Origin: Apis mellifera
Lineage: Eukaryota > Arthropoda > Insecta > Hymenoptera > Apidae
DNA: 64,000 bases
NCBI RefSeq assembly: GCF_003254395.2
Contig: NC_037642.1
Span: forward strand, 5,553,903 to 5,617,902
Direction: 5' to 3'
The notes under the pieces are model-generated. The model ran no database searches, was not told where the DNA came from, and saw nothing but the letters and a program-made list of their open reading frames with translations. Shown one piece after another: positions 13,775-26,795 of the stretch (position 1 is the first letter of the stretch; each line of letters begins with the position of its first letter). The translations under genes were made by a program, and so were the position numbers.

Positions 13775-16700
13775 GAGATTAAGAATAATTTCGATACGGT
13801 TTAGTTTGTTATAGAATGTATTAACGATCGTAACAGTGATGTTCATAATCGTTAAGATTATTAGAAGTTGAATATAGATGCAAATGTATTATTAAACGAA
13901 TAATTCATTAAATAACTCGAGCGAATTTAGAACTGATTGCAGCAATGTTAAAAGTTGAGAATAAATTCTCTCACTCTTGAGAATAAATTCGATAAAAATA
14001 AAGAATCTTTCATTCTTTCCTGCTCGTCGCGAATAATATTTTTTAATCATATGAGATTAAAAAAACGATATAAGCTATTAATTCCTCGAGTTTTTGTCAT
14101 CCGAAATGTTGATTGGCGAAAGAAGAGGCATTCATTATCGAACGAGTTCTTACAACGAGTTAAACGCAAGAAACCGTGTCATGGAAAATTCAAAAGGGTA
14201 GGATAGTTTTTGTTCGTTTCGAGCCAAACGACTCCTCTTCCCTTCTCTCGAAACTTTTCCCCTTTGCCACAACCGTGACGAGAAAATAACCGCACTGCGT
14301 TTCGAAATTTTCGAGTCGAAGGGAAAAAAGAAATTTCGAATTCTTTGAATCCTTTTACATTTCGATAATACGTAAAATCTTCCACGAGATTCTCCTTCGT
14401 TCGAGGAATTGTTTTTCGAAGCGAGAGTGAAAGTTAAGCTCGTCCGACCCAGTATCCATCGGCAAGAAAAAGAAAAATAATTCTTGGATGCGCAATTTCT
14501 CAGAGTTGAGAGTTAACAAGAAATAACTCAGTTATACCTTCGAGTGTACTTTCTAGTAAAGTATCTAAATATAACTCGCGTACGCCTATATGATAAACTT
14601 TTGACCGTTAATAATTAAACAAATGCAAATACGTCTGAAGGTAAGAAAAAAAAAAAAAAAAAGAAAAAGGATAATTTTAACGGACATTGTGTTAAGAGTG
14701 AAAGCCACCGGTGTTGGACAGCTAAACTCTTTATAAACCAATCTCTCACGAATATATTTATATATAATTGATTCGCAGGGATAACTGGATAGAAGATAAA
14801 CTGGAAAGAGATCGAGAACATAGAGTCAAGAATGGATGATCTCTCTGGATAGCGTCGGTTTACAAAAATTTCCCTCCATCCTTTCCCTTCCCCTCCACCT
14901 TGTTTTCCCAAACTCCTTCGCCACTGAATGACAGATTTAGCGGGCCGTAAGTCGCGAGATATCTTGGTTATTTATTTAACAGGGATCCAGGCAGCCAATA
15001 AATTCGGCTGCGAGCTTATTTCGACCCTCCAGATAAGGGTGCATAATTTAAGACTGGAGAGGAGAGTGCGTGTGTTCCTCTCCCCCCTCCCCTCCCCGTA
15101 GTAGAAGGAAGGGACGGCACACTTTCGAGATTTCGGGGAGGGGAGAGGCCCTTCACAGTGTTCGTAGACGACGCCAAAGATTCTGAATGGGGGAGGACTT
15201 CTCGAAATCTTCTTAAGCGCCTTATAAATCCCTGCTCGCTCTTTCTATGGGTTGCGCCCCAATCTCGTCGGTAGCCACTTGAATTTTTTCCAGACGAGGA
15301 CTCACTTTTTTCCCCGCTTACACGACTGTCAGAAAAGTAACACGGAATATTTCATGCACTTTATAGATTTTTTTTATCAAATTATTTATTCTCACTTTTA
15401 TCCCCATTTGCTTGCCGATTAGAATTCTTCCTGTTTTAATTTTTTATGGAATGGTTCCTCTTCGAGGCTTGATGAACAGTAAAGTTGGTGATTCGAAAAT
15501 TCGAACAATTTGCTCAGCCAATAGTCGAAAAAAATCAACGGAGAACGTTTCGATTGAAGCAGAGAATCCGATTCCGAGAAATGGCTCGTTATCAAGAAGA
15601 TAATAATCGCGAGTTTTTCATGTGTCGGGACCGAAGGCAGAGATTCTAGAGCGATCCGGGTGGTCCCGGGATTATTACGGGCGCCTCGAAGACAAAGCCT
15701 GGCTGGTTCAAAAGGGAAGGAAAGAGAGGAGAGGAGAGAGAGAGCGCGCGTTGGAACACGTTTGGCGAAACTGTATCGTCCTTCTCCCGTGCCTCGAGAT
15801 ATTTACGAGTCGATCGACGCTTTTTTCTTAATTTTATTTTTCCTTCGAACCTCTCTCTCTCTCGGCCGGTTTATCTACGTTTCCTTGAAAATTTACACTC
15901 GATGCTCGATGCGTCGATGCGCGTTTCCGACGCGCGTTGGAAAATGTTGGACGCGAGGTTGACGCGATAACACAGTTCAACCGTGAGAAATGGCCGCCCC
16001 ACAGCCGAGGCCCGCCTTTCGCGGTTAAACAGCGTCGATTATGCGACTCTGTTGCGGGTTCTCAACGCGAAACGAAGACGAAAATTTCTATAGGATCCGA
16101 TTCGATTAAACGGTGCGTTATGAAATTCTTGTTGGACAGTTATCGCGATTCACACGATATTTGTGAGAGAACAATTGTTCCGCGTTATTATACGTGTTAT
16201 TTGGGATTTATTTTCCTGGTAATAATAAGAGGTTAAGAGAAATTGTATACACGCGTAAGGGTACGGTTTTTAGAAAGTTTAGAAGTTAATGAGAAAACGT
16301 GGACGAATACAGTACGGACATCTCGATTATTTGTATTTCGTCGTTAACGACCCAGCGATCATCATTTGTGACATTTCACCTCTTTTATCTTCTTCTTTTT
16401 TTTCTTTTTTCGGAGTAAAGTATTCGAGGAAGTATTCGTGATAGGGAAGGAGAATTATTATATCGTACTTAGGGAAGACGATAATTAAAATTTATTCGTC
16501 TATTCTATCTTCTCTCACCGTGGCGGGTATTATATTTTAACGGCGGAATACCTCGTAGCAATTCAACCTCGAAACATATCAGATACCTGATTATAATTAT
16601 CTCTGACGAGCCTTTGTTCCTTCTCGATCATTCTTCCGTTTCACTGTCGAAAATACTTATTATTAGAGACTTAAGATTTACGAAGGTACGGTTTCTCTGA

Positions 16701-17540
16701 AACAGATTCCAGTGCAAAGAAAAATCCGAAATTAAACTTCCAAATCCATGGTTCTTACGAAACCAAAAGGAGGAAGAATAAAATTTCTTCGCGAAAGGAT
16801 CGATTTTCGAAATTAGATTCGAACTCGAAGATGTCGTCCATCCCTCCAATCGGTCTCCTTCTCAACGAATCAACAATCCCCGAGCGCGCACAACAGGGCA
16901 GGTTTCCACTCCACTCCGTCCCTCGCCACGACACATCGGAATCGTTCGTAGCACAACGGCATCGTTCCACGCGTGTCACCATTGTCCGCGTTCCACGGTG
17001 TGCTGGAAACCAAGCATCCAAGCCCCGCCGACACCTGTCAATAGCACGCGTGTCAGCAGGCGGAGAGGCCTCCTCTGCTCCTTCTTGGAAAAACGCTCCC
17101 AGAAGTTTCACGCGCGGAAGAAAAAAAAAAAAAAGTGGCGGAGAGCCGCTGACTTAATTATCAACGTTTAGCATAATGGCCGTCCGTACCCTGCCCACGA
17201 TGAATGAAACCTTCTTTTCCACCATTATCGCTGTAACCAATTACCGTTTCGCGGGCCGACAATGGGTCAGCTCGCGCGATACTAAACGGCCGGACGGCGC
17301 ACCTTCACGTTTGAATCGAACCTCTGTCGAGCTCTGCCGCTGCAAATCCGTGAGAACGTGTTAGACCCTCGATTATGCTTGGATCTCCTTTTTTCTTCTC
17401 CTCCTCCCCCTCTCTTCCCTTCCCCTCCACTCATCCCCCATCGGACGAGGGAATCCCCCGTCCACGATTCCTGATTTTCGATTCGAGAAATTTCTCTCTT
17501 CCGAGGGATCCGACTTGTCATCTCGGAGGGGGGGACGTCA
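13775..17540. other. Gene-free stretch
   Basis: AT-rich DNA with GC-richer islands near 15.1, 15.7-16.1 and 16.9-17.4 kb. Open frames in the islands (for example 16831-17157) are matched by equally long frames in other phases, so they reflect low stop density rather than genes. Poly-A runs occur at 14647-14662 and 17118-17134. Nothing else is supported. Confidence 0.55.

Positions 17541-17600
<60 letters not shown>
17541..17600. repeat. Long TA/AT microsatellite
   Basis: About 60 bp of alternating AT with one G, directly next to the start of the 150-bp satellite array. Confidence 0.95.
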
Positions 17601-17603
<3 letters not shown>

Positions 17604-19110
17604 CACATTACGAATTCTTGTGTTCCAACAATTTGTCCATTCAACGAAACCTACAAGATAAAGTATATGAGAATTGTATAAATCGTGAATCCCTTTGCTT
17701 ATCAAGAAAATTAAAATTTAAAGAATTATAGAAAACATATTAACATATTACGAATTCTTGTGTTCCAACAATTTGTCCATTTAACGAAACCTACGAGGAA
17801 ATTCATCAAGATAAAGTATATGAGAGTTGTATAAATCGTGAATCCCTTTGCCTATCAAGAAAATTGGAATTTGAAGAATTACAGAAAACACCACATATTA
17901 ACACGTTACGAATTCTTATGTTCCAATAATTGATCCATTCAACGAGGAAATTTATCAAGATAAAGTATATGAGAGTTGTATAAATCGTGAATCCCTTTGT
18001 CTATCAAGAAAATTCGAATTTAAAGAATTACAGAAAACACCACATATTAACACGTTATGAATTCTTGTGTTCTAACAATTTGTCCATTCAACGAAACCTA
18101 CGAGGAAATTCATCAAGATAAAGTATATAAGAGTTGTATAAATCGTGAATCCCTTTGTCTATCAAGAAAATTGGAATTTAAAGAATTACAGAAAACACCA
18201 CATATTAACACGTTACGAATTCTTGTGTTCCAACAATTTGTCCATTCAACGAAACCTACAAGATAAAGTATATGAGAATTGTATAAATCGTGAATCCCTT
18301 TGCCTATCAAGAAAATTAAAATTTAAAGAATTATAGAAAACATATTAACATATTACGAATTCTTGTGTTCCAACAATTTGTCCATTTAACGAAACCTACG
18401 AGGAAATTCATCAAGATAAAGTATATGAGAGTTGTATAAATCGTGAATCCCTTTGCCTATCAAGAAAATTGGAATTTGAAGAATTACAGAAAACACCACA
18501 TATTAACACGTTACGAATTCTTATGTTCCAATAATTGATCCATTCAACGAGGAAATTTATCAAGATAAAGTATATGAGAGTTGTATAAATCGTGAATCCC
18601 TTTGCTTATCAAGAAAATTAAAATTTAAAAAATTATAGAAAACATATTAACACGTTACGAATTCTTGTATTCCAACAATTGATCCATTCAACGAAACCTA
18701 CGAGGAAATTCATCAAGATAAAGTATATGAGAGTTGTATAAATCGTGAATCCCTTTGCCTATCAAGAAAATTAAAATTTAAAGAATTATAGAAAACATAT
18801 TAACATATTACGAATTCTTGTGTTCCAACAATTGTTCCAATAATCCATTCAATGAAACATACGAGGAAATTCATCAAGATAAAGTATATGAGAGTTGTAT
18901 AAATCGTGAATCCCTTTGTCTATCAAGAAAATTAAAATTTAAAGAATTATAGAAAACATATTAACATATTACGAATTCTTGTGTTCCAACAATTTGTCCA
19001 TTCAACGAAACGTACGAGGAAATTCATCAAGATAAAGTATATGAGAGTTGTATAAATCGTGAATCCCTTTGTCTATCAAGAAAATTAAAATTTAAAGAAT
19101 TATAGAAAAT
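17601..19110. repeat. Satellite array: ten monomers of about 150 bp with a higher-order period
   Basis: The phrase tcgtgaatccctttg occurs ten times (near 17.68, 17.84, 17.99, 18.15, 18.29, 18.44, 18.59, 18.75, 18.91 and 19.05 kb). Each monomer also has ttacgaattctt or a variant, gataaagtatat and atcaagaaaatt. Monomers vary from about 144 to 165 bp through loss or gain of the segment gaggaaattcatcaag. Monomers 1-3 match 5-7 almost exactly at an offset of about 605 bp, showing a four-monomer higher-order unit. Short open frames here are repeat-derived and not genes. Confidence 0.92.
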
Positions 19111-20303
19111 ACTATTCTTGTCGATTTTGCTATTTATTATTTCACGCACTTGTGAAAAATATTAACGCACAGCGGAAAGGATTGGTACAAAGTATCCTGG
19201 CCACTATCGACACCGTAAAATCCCGTGTATCAACTCTCGCGGCCCAACCCTCGATCGAGTCCGCGTGTCCCCTCGCAACTTATTCGAGGGATTATCGGCG
19301 GATCAATCCGCTCGACCAACGTTTTCCATTTCCCGGACAACGCAGACCCGGATTAAACCTATCTCTATCTTTCCAACTCGATCGAAGCACGCGTCACATT
19401 CCTTGCAACCGAATATCCCGAAAAAAATACCTTCCCCCCGCGCATACCGCGTTTCCGCTTCGTATGCAAATGCGAACAAAGTGGAATACGTATATACATA
19501 TTCGTGTGTATTCGAATCGACGCATCCGTGGTTGAACTCTGAATCGTAATCGTGAGGAATTCCAAGGCCTGCGACGAGGCCGAAACGCGCGACGCATCCT
19601 ACGTTGAATCAACAGACAGGTTTCCATGCTCTGTGTCCGCCGGTGAACACTTGTCAAAGTCACGTATACACCTCGTGACGGAATATTTCCCGGAGTAAAT
19701 TGGATACAAGTGGATAGGCGTGAAATTGAATGGAAGCCCCCGCGGGGTACGCTGGAACGAGGTAAGCGGTTGTAACCGCTCGATCTCGTTCCCCGGTTTT
19801 TCGAGACGGAAGGAATTGGACCGGTTGTTTCTAATATCGAAGTAAAACGGTATCTATTCGATTGTGTTCGAGGCGGAGTTTCGAAACGGTTTGGGATCAT
19901 CGTCTCGACGGAGGAGACAAGTTGCACGCGAGCGTAAACGATTCGATGGAGATGGACGTAATTGCGGACGAAATCACCGATCGTGGAGGATCGCCGTGAG
20001 GTGAGGACCTCCCAAGAGAGGATTGCCTAAATAACGTGTGGCTACGAGAGAAGGAGGGAAGGAGAGGAGGAGGAAGAAAACGGATATCCTCGTCAAAGTC
20101 ACGCATCAGGCCCCCTAAACCGAGCTTAATGGAAACGTTCACGTCGACATGAGGCCCTGCTGTTCCCTGAAGGAGGAGGAGGAGGATTTTATCGTAAAAA
20201 AGGAATTTAGAAATTTTTCGTTCGAATTAAAAGTGAAAATTTCTCGAGGTGAGAAACAAGGAAAAATAAAAAAATAAGAGAGATAGAAAATTGATTAGAT
20301 AAT

Positions 20304-20322
20304 TATACTGGCCGCCAGTATA
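20304..20322. repeat. Perfect 9-bp dyad
   Basis: The sequence tatactggc, one c, then gccagtata forms a perfect inverted repeat in AT-rich surroundings. No function can be assigned. Confidence 0.7.
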
Positions 20323-23300
20323 TTATCCATTTTTGCTCATACAATTTTATAATTTAATAATATCGTTAAAAATATATATATGGGATTTTTAATTAGAAAA
20401 TCATATATAATCAATAAAAATCGATTAGAAAATTATACTTTACGATATATATTCTTATCTCTCTAGGAAATGGTTGTCTAATTTTTTCAACAGTATTCGA
20501 ATTTTCCACCGCGATAAAAATAATAATGATGAAAAGAGAGAAGAAAGAAGGATATACGCGCGATTCCAAGAAGAATGATCAAGGAACGAAAAGTCATCTC
20601 GTCCAATCCGATTATAAACCACGCGTCACGTTGATGTATGATAACATCAACGATCGCGCGTGCCTATGCTTAATGACCGGATAAATGAAGAAATTTCACT
20701 TGGCGTTCTGTGAAGAATGGCGACTCGTTTCTCAAGTGCGAATAAACGAGCGTTGCGCACACGCGCGCGGAGGGGAGACGAGACGAGACGAGCGATTCCC
20801 TCTACCCGATTCTTTCTTGTAGGTCATTTCACGCTTGAGATTATACACGCTGATACAAAAAAAGTGGTTCCTCTCGCCGCTCCCGATGCCTGGATATTCT
20901 CAACTTTATGACGTGTAATAACACAATCGAGCCGGTCGATCATTCCCCGACCTTCTTGCGAGTTCTATATGAAAAAAAACCTCCCCCTTTCTTTTTGCGC
21001 ACTCCGTTCTCACTTCCTCTTCCTTCCTTCCTTTCTTTCTTTCTTTTTTCTCCACCTCCTCTCTTCGTTCTATCACTCTTTAAGGAAAAGAAGGAAAAAT
21101 GGAGATGTGTTTCACAAGAAGGGAACCAGAGTAAAAAAGAAAAAGAAAAAAAGGTAACCAATCAAATTATTCTTTTGAATAATTACTTGTTAAAACGTTT
21201 GTTCGCAGCTTCACGTTCCAGTCTCTTTGTTGGCTCGAGATTATTCGCGATTATCGTCACCTTTTCGAGCGATAAATCATCCAAGTAGCTTTATTCGTAA
21301 ACTTGAACCGTTAAATTCTTCGTCTCCCCTTCTAGGAGCTAAGAGAAATACGACCGAGACACGAAGGATGCATAAACGCGGACAACATGGTTGATCGACG
21401 ATCATCCTTTTACCATTCGACGTATTTTCCTTTCTTTTTTCTTTTCTTTTCCTTTTTCGATTTCCCCCACGGAAATGGAAAATGGCGTTATGGTAATCAA
21501 CCGGTTGGCACGAGGCTCGTAATTCTAGTTAGGGGGCAGGCAGGTTGAGCGAGAGAGAGACTCTTTGTCACTGTTTGCAAGTCTGCGCTCGAGGAAATAT
21601 ACTACTATCTGAAAGCTGGACGGGCTTCCTCTCGTAAAAGATACGGCACAATGCCAATGACTTCAAAGTTTCTTTTCTTTCGAGGGAGGGGGGGGAGAGA
21701 CGCGCGTTGTAAATAATACAACGAAACACACTGCCGATTTCCACGATTCCAAGGATCCATCTTTCGAGAGATATTCGAGGAAATCTTCTTTTCCAACATC
21801 CCTTCCTTCTCGATCAATTTCGAGGGGAAAAGAATTCTTCCCTTTCCGTCGAATTGAATTCCAGACGACGATGGGAGACCACGTTTTCCAGCTTTGCCTC
21901 GCACGAAGGAAAGAGGTTATCCTCGATTCGACCAAGGATACAGTTTCGACCGGATTTAATTAAAACTTTCGCGACAATGGAGAAACGGACCTCGACCGAT
22001 CAATCGTGATCGCGGTAATCGAGCTCGAAAAAGTGTGCCAGAAGAAGAAGCGGTTGGACCCCGTTAACGAAGAATCCGCGCGGATGAATGTGGAAGAAAA
22101 AGGAAGAGGCGATAACGAGGAACGGTATCGTAATGGGGAACGGAAGCGAACGATATCGGCCATTTCCGTTCAAAAGTCACCGTGTGCCACTCCTCTCCAT
22201 TCTTATTCCTCTCGTTCCAATACGAATATTCTCATGAGTTCCTCTCGTTATCGTCGATCCGTATCCTCGTCCTGCAATCGATTAAGTTCTGTGGAGAAGG
22301 AAGAAGAATTTGTAGATAAAATAAAATAGAAAGCAGAGGCTATCCGTGTCCGAGTTAACAGGCAGACAAAAATACGGATAGTGGAATTTCTTTTGCATCA
22401 AATCTTCATTGAAGAAATGAAGAAAATGTTCCTTTTCCACATCTATGAAAATCTACATATTTCTATGTATAATTTCCAATATCCTCTTTCTTTTTCGAAT
22501 TACATTTAATCGGCCAAACAAAGAAAACGGATAATTTATTACAACATTCGTTCAGAATCTAATTCGTTATCGAATAGGATTAATTCAAGGCAGTTGATTC
22601 AGTCCTTCGATCGTCCGATATCTCTCAATCCGATTCGCGAAATGGACGAAATCGTCGAAGGAAATTTCGATTAACACGCGTCTTGTCGCGTTCGCCATGT
22701 TCGACGACGCTTCCTCTCTCCTCCCTCCCCGCCCCCCAGGATGACGAGAAGGTCGTCAAACCGGGTTTCGAAATTGCAGTTGACCAAAGGTCAAGAGCTC
22801 GCGCATGTATTTCAACGCGGTTATTAAGCAGGCCGTAAAGTAGCATAAACCGCTCGTCCCTGTCCCATGGTGGTTGATCGATGATTCGTTCGGACAAAGG
22901 GCCGTATCCTCGTTCACTGTCGCACAGCCCAACAACTTTGACTCTGGTTTTATTACACGCAGCCGGTCTCAGCAGAAATAAAAGTTTCGACAGACCGCGT
23001 GGCGAGCGCCACGCTTCTTTTACGATATACACTCACGCTTTTTCGGGACGACAAAGACCACTGACCTTTATTTTCACGCGTTTTAAAGAAGATTTTCGGA
23101 GATGGAAATTAAACAGAGAAGAGGGAGGGAACGAGTTATCGAGCTCGTTTAAACTCAGGGCTTAACTTATGCCCTGCACCGGCACGCGAACAAGCGATCC
23201 CATCAGCGGTCAACCTTTCAAGCCGAAGGAAGCTGACTTTTTGAAGCCGGCCACGATCATTCGTTTCGTTGACAGGGTTGCTTTCAACCGCCCACGAGCG

Positions 23301-26300
23301 AACGTATCAATTCCATCCTCGTCGTAGAATCGATCCACACTACTATTCGTCTTCGTCGCTTTTTCGAGAGAAAAATCCGCTCTGCTCCACTTAACTCCTT
23401 CCGTATTTGGATATTTTAGAATTAATGTAATTTGAAAAGGATCGAAGTCAAGTTCGAGTGTAATTCCCTCGATTATGGAATGTCGAAGAAGAAAACGACG
23501 GAGAAAGTCGATGGCGTGTTAGAGGGAGGACAGTGGCTGTTTGCTCCAAGTCAGAGGCAAAGGTGACACCTGGCCGGGTAATTAACACTCATATATTTCC
23601 CATTCAGGCATTTCCGTTCACGCGTGCCACCGTCCGCGTGTACCGTTCCTCTTAACAGCTATGAAACCAACATCCATCGCGCCATTGAAATCCTGCCAAC
23701 CTTGCGCAATGCGCAAGTGTGTTATACGTGTATACATATATATATATTAACAGTTTATCTCGGTTGGTGGACGACGTTAAAAACGATTACGTTTTATCGA
23801 CGCGATATAAATATATCTTGACTTTTTCGAATCTCGCGGTTAGCTTTCGATCCAGAGTAAGATTTAATATCGTTGGATAATAAAATGTAGAAACTTCATC
23901 GTTCGAATCTCGTGTTTATAATTTAATATTATTTAACAACTGGTTAAAAGTATCGTGTACGATATCGAAACGATTGAAAAGGTAATATCTTATTTTATTT
24001 TTTTTTTTTTTTTGGTTAAACGTAATAAACTGTCAGGAGTTAAATTGCCTTAAATAAGAAAGGAAACATGGAAATTATGGACGAACTTTGCGCAAATGAT
24101 GGGGTCGAGTGAAATATCACCCGGAATAGTAAATGTCAAATCGATAGATAAACGGATAAATAAATTCGAAAAGTCTGCCCGATTATTTATGCAAGTTCAA
24201 CTAACGCTTTACGCAATCCGTTACAGACTCTCCCGTAAATTGATTCGATGGATTTACGAGTCTCCTCGAGTAACTATTTCGAATTCAATTAATTTTTTTC
24301 CCTTCGGGAAAAATCACGCCTAGGTAATTTTATCCAGGCTTAATGGGTAAACTCCTCTCCCATCTTCGAACGAAAAAACGTAAACTTGGGGGAAAATTTA
24401 TACATCTTGAAAAATCTTTCATAGAATCAAAATAAAACCTGCAAATTAGTATCAAGTTACGAACGAAATACGTTGCTCCAAAAAAAAAAATACCTCTGTC
24501 GCAATTTCTTCTTCGATCACGAATAAATATCCCGCCAATATAAATTATAAATTCTTCTCGAATCAAAATTAAAACGACTCGATGCAAATTCGACAACACA
24601 TTTTGTTTAGAGAGGAATCCGATCGTGCGTGTATTCTAATCACGCGTGGCCCCTTATCTCGAGGGATCATTACGTAAATTACCCTCGCCCGGGGAGGAAC
24701 AAGATTTCGACGAGTTTTTCGAAGAGCGGAGCCGATGGAAAAGTGATCAATATTCATGGGACAAAGCGCAGCGGCGAGGGTATCGTTTCGAGGGCGTCGT
24801 CACGTGCACGGAAAACGGTTACACGCGATGTGGATATTAAAAAAACACCGCGGAAATGGGGAAGGGCTTTCACCCTCGTGGAGGCCTTCCGTGGGCAGAC
24901 GATTAAAAAATGCGTTCGACTCTCTTTCTCTCTCTTTCTCTCGTTTCGTTTCACGGTGAAACGAACGGCTGGCACGTACGGTGAATGAGATATTCGAACG
25001 ATAGGTTTGTTTCTTCTTCTCGTTTCTAGTTTACTGTACTCGACACGTTTAATATGTAAACCTTGATCCAATGTCGTCAGATCGGAACGAGATATCCCCG
25101 ATTAATTCGATTTTTTTTCCAATCAGGATGTATCACTCTCTAAACTCTGAATGAAATGTAACGTTATATATATTTCAATAATTGGAGATTTTAATTTTGC
25201 TTTATCAACAGGCTCCCTTTCTTTTTAAAAAGATTTCATAATATTTAAACATTGGAGAGAATATAAAAAGGAGTGACGAGGAATTTCTTTTTAATTCCCT
25301 CGTTTGGGGAATCGAGAAAGTTCTGAGATGTCGCAAGCTCCTTTTCGAGTACTCCTTCGACTCCGTCATTCGTAGATTTCATCCTCCATCGTCCCTTGAG
25401 ATCTTCGAAAAGTTTGACGAGAGATTCGTGGGTCCTCCCTCCGTTTTCTTTCGAGGCTAATTCGACGATAGAACCCTCCTCGTCAACCGTGATTTCGAGA
25501 ATCAAATCAAACAGAGAGAGACTCGTGTCGAAAATGTTGTAGGCGTTCAAACGAGCAAGCGAGTTTCGAGATGTTATTAAGACAAATATTGTGTTTGGGA
25601 TGTCGCAATCCAGCTTCTAACGCAACCGACATTTTTTTTCTTCGATTGGAGGCGAGAGAAGAAACTGGTGGACGAATCGTCGAGAGGAAATTTACGAACG
25701 CGATATTGATTACGATCTCGAAAGAAGGGACGAGTGGTTTGAATGGAAGAATTGTTGAGTAACTCAAAGAAACAACAAATCTCTCGTCGAGAACGAATAG
25801 AAGTTTCATCTTCCAACATCTTTAAGTAGTTTTCAAACGTAGATAGATCAATGTTGTCGCGTTTTCTACAATTTTCTTTCTGATTTTAAATTATTGCACA
25901 TCCTCTTCTTCAACGATGATTCAAATCTTCAAATACAATCATATCATCACGAAACATCAAAAATTCGAGGAATTTCGAAAGTAAATCAGTCGACAAATCC
26001 GCCACGGAAAAAAAATGGTGGAAACCTTTTCTTAACGGAATCGTGTCATCGATCATCTTGATCAATTACCTTTAATCCATGGGTAGCACGCGCGGCTGAT
26101 CCTTATCTATGGATCTGGCGACACTCGATAAATAAGAAACCGGCAAGATTAATCGGCTGCACCGAGGTTTATTCAATGAGATTCGGCCGAATAACTCTTG
26201 TTCCGTTTTCCTCCACGCCGTGTTCGATTGTTATTCGTAAAGGGGAGGGAGATATTTGTCGAGCAATTTTCACGCGTTGCGGCGCACGTAATTCTGTCGA

Positions 26301-26771
26301 TACCCGTGCAACCGATACCGGTGTCGTTATGTCGGAAATATTGAAAACAGAAGCCCCGAGACCCGAGTGAATGAACGTGCGCCAAGGTTTCCTTCGAATA
26401 TTCCAATTATTCCGGCAGACAGGTCTCATCGTGTATGTGTGTGTGTGTACCTTTCCATCATAATCGAATAACAGGGCAAAGCTTTCTTTCCTCTTTAACT
26501 TTTTCTAAATTCTATAATCGTGAAAAAGGATCATCGATGAGGAAAAAAGTCGATCATCAGACACGGGAAAGGAATATTTATGCAATCTGTTAACAAAGAG
26601 AGGGAAGTATTCTAAAAATGACGAGATCTAGATGTTATCCCCTGTTGGATGTATAGTTTAGGTGGGGGGGAGTGGAAAGGTTCTACGAACTTTTCTGTTT
26701 ATTCTGCCGCGGAATTCTTTTTTTGGTGACGATTCGAAAGCAATTAACTTTGGAACGGAGCAACGGTTTCG

Positions 26772-26795
26772 CAGCTGGTAGCCACGTGGCAGCTG
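26772..26795. promoter_or_regulatory. Triple E-box cluster
   Basis: CAGCTG at 26772-26777, a perfect palindrome GCCACGTGGC at 26781-26790 and CAGCTG at 26790-26795, all within 24 bp. CACGTG and CAGCTG are class B and A bHLH sites. The density is visible; an enhancer role is inferred. Confidence 0.3.

Noticed and set aside
19394..19927. 177-codon open frame on the minus strand in a GC-richer block
   Set aside because: Overlaps long frames on the plus strand. Low stop density from composition explains it, and there is no recognisable protein.
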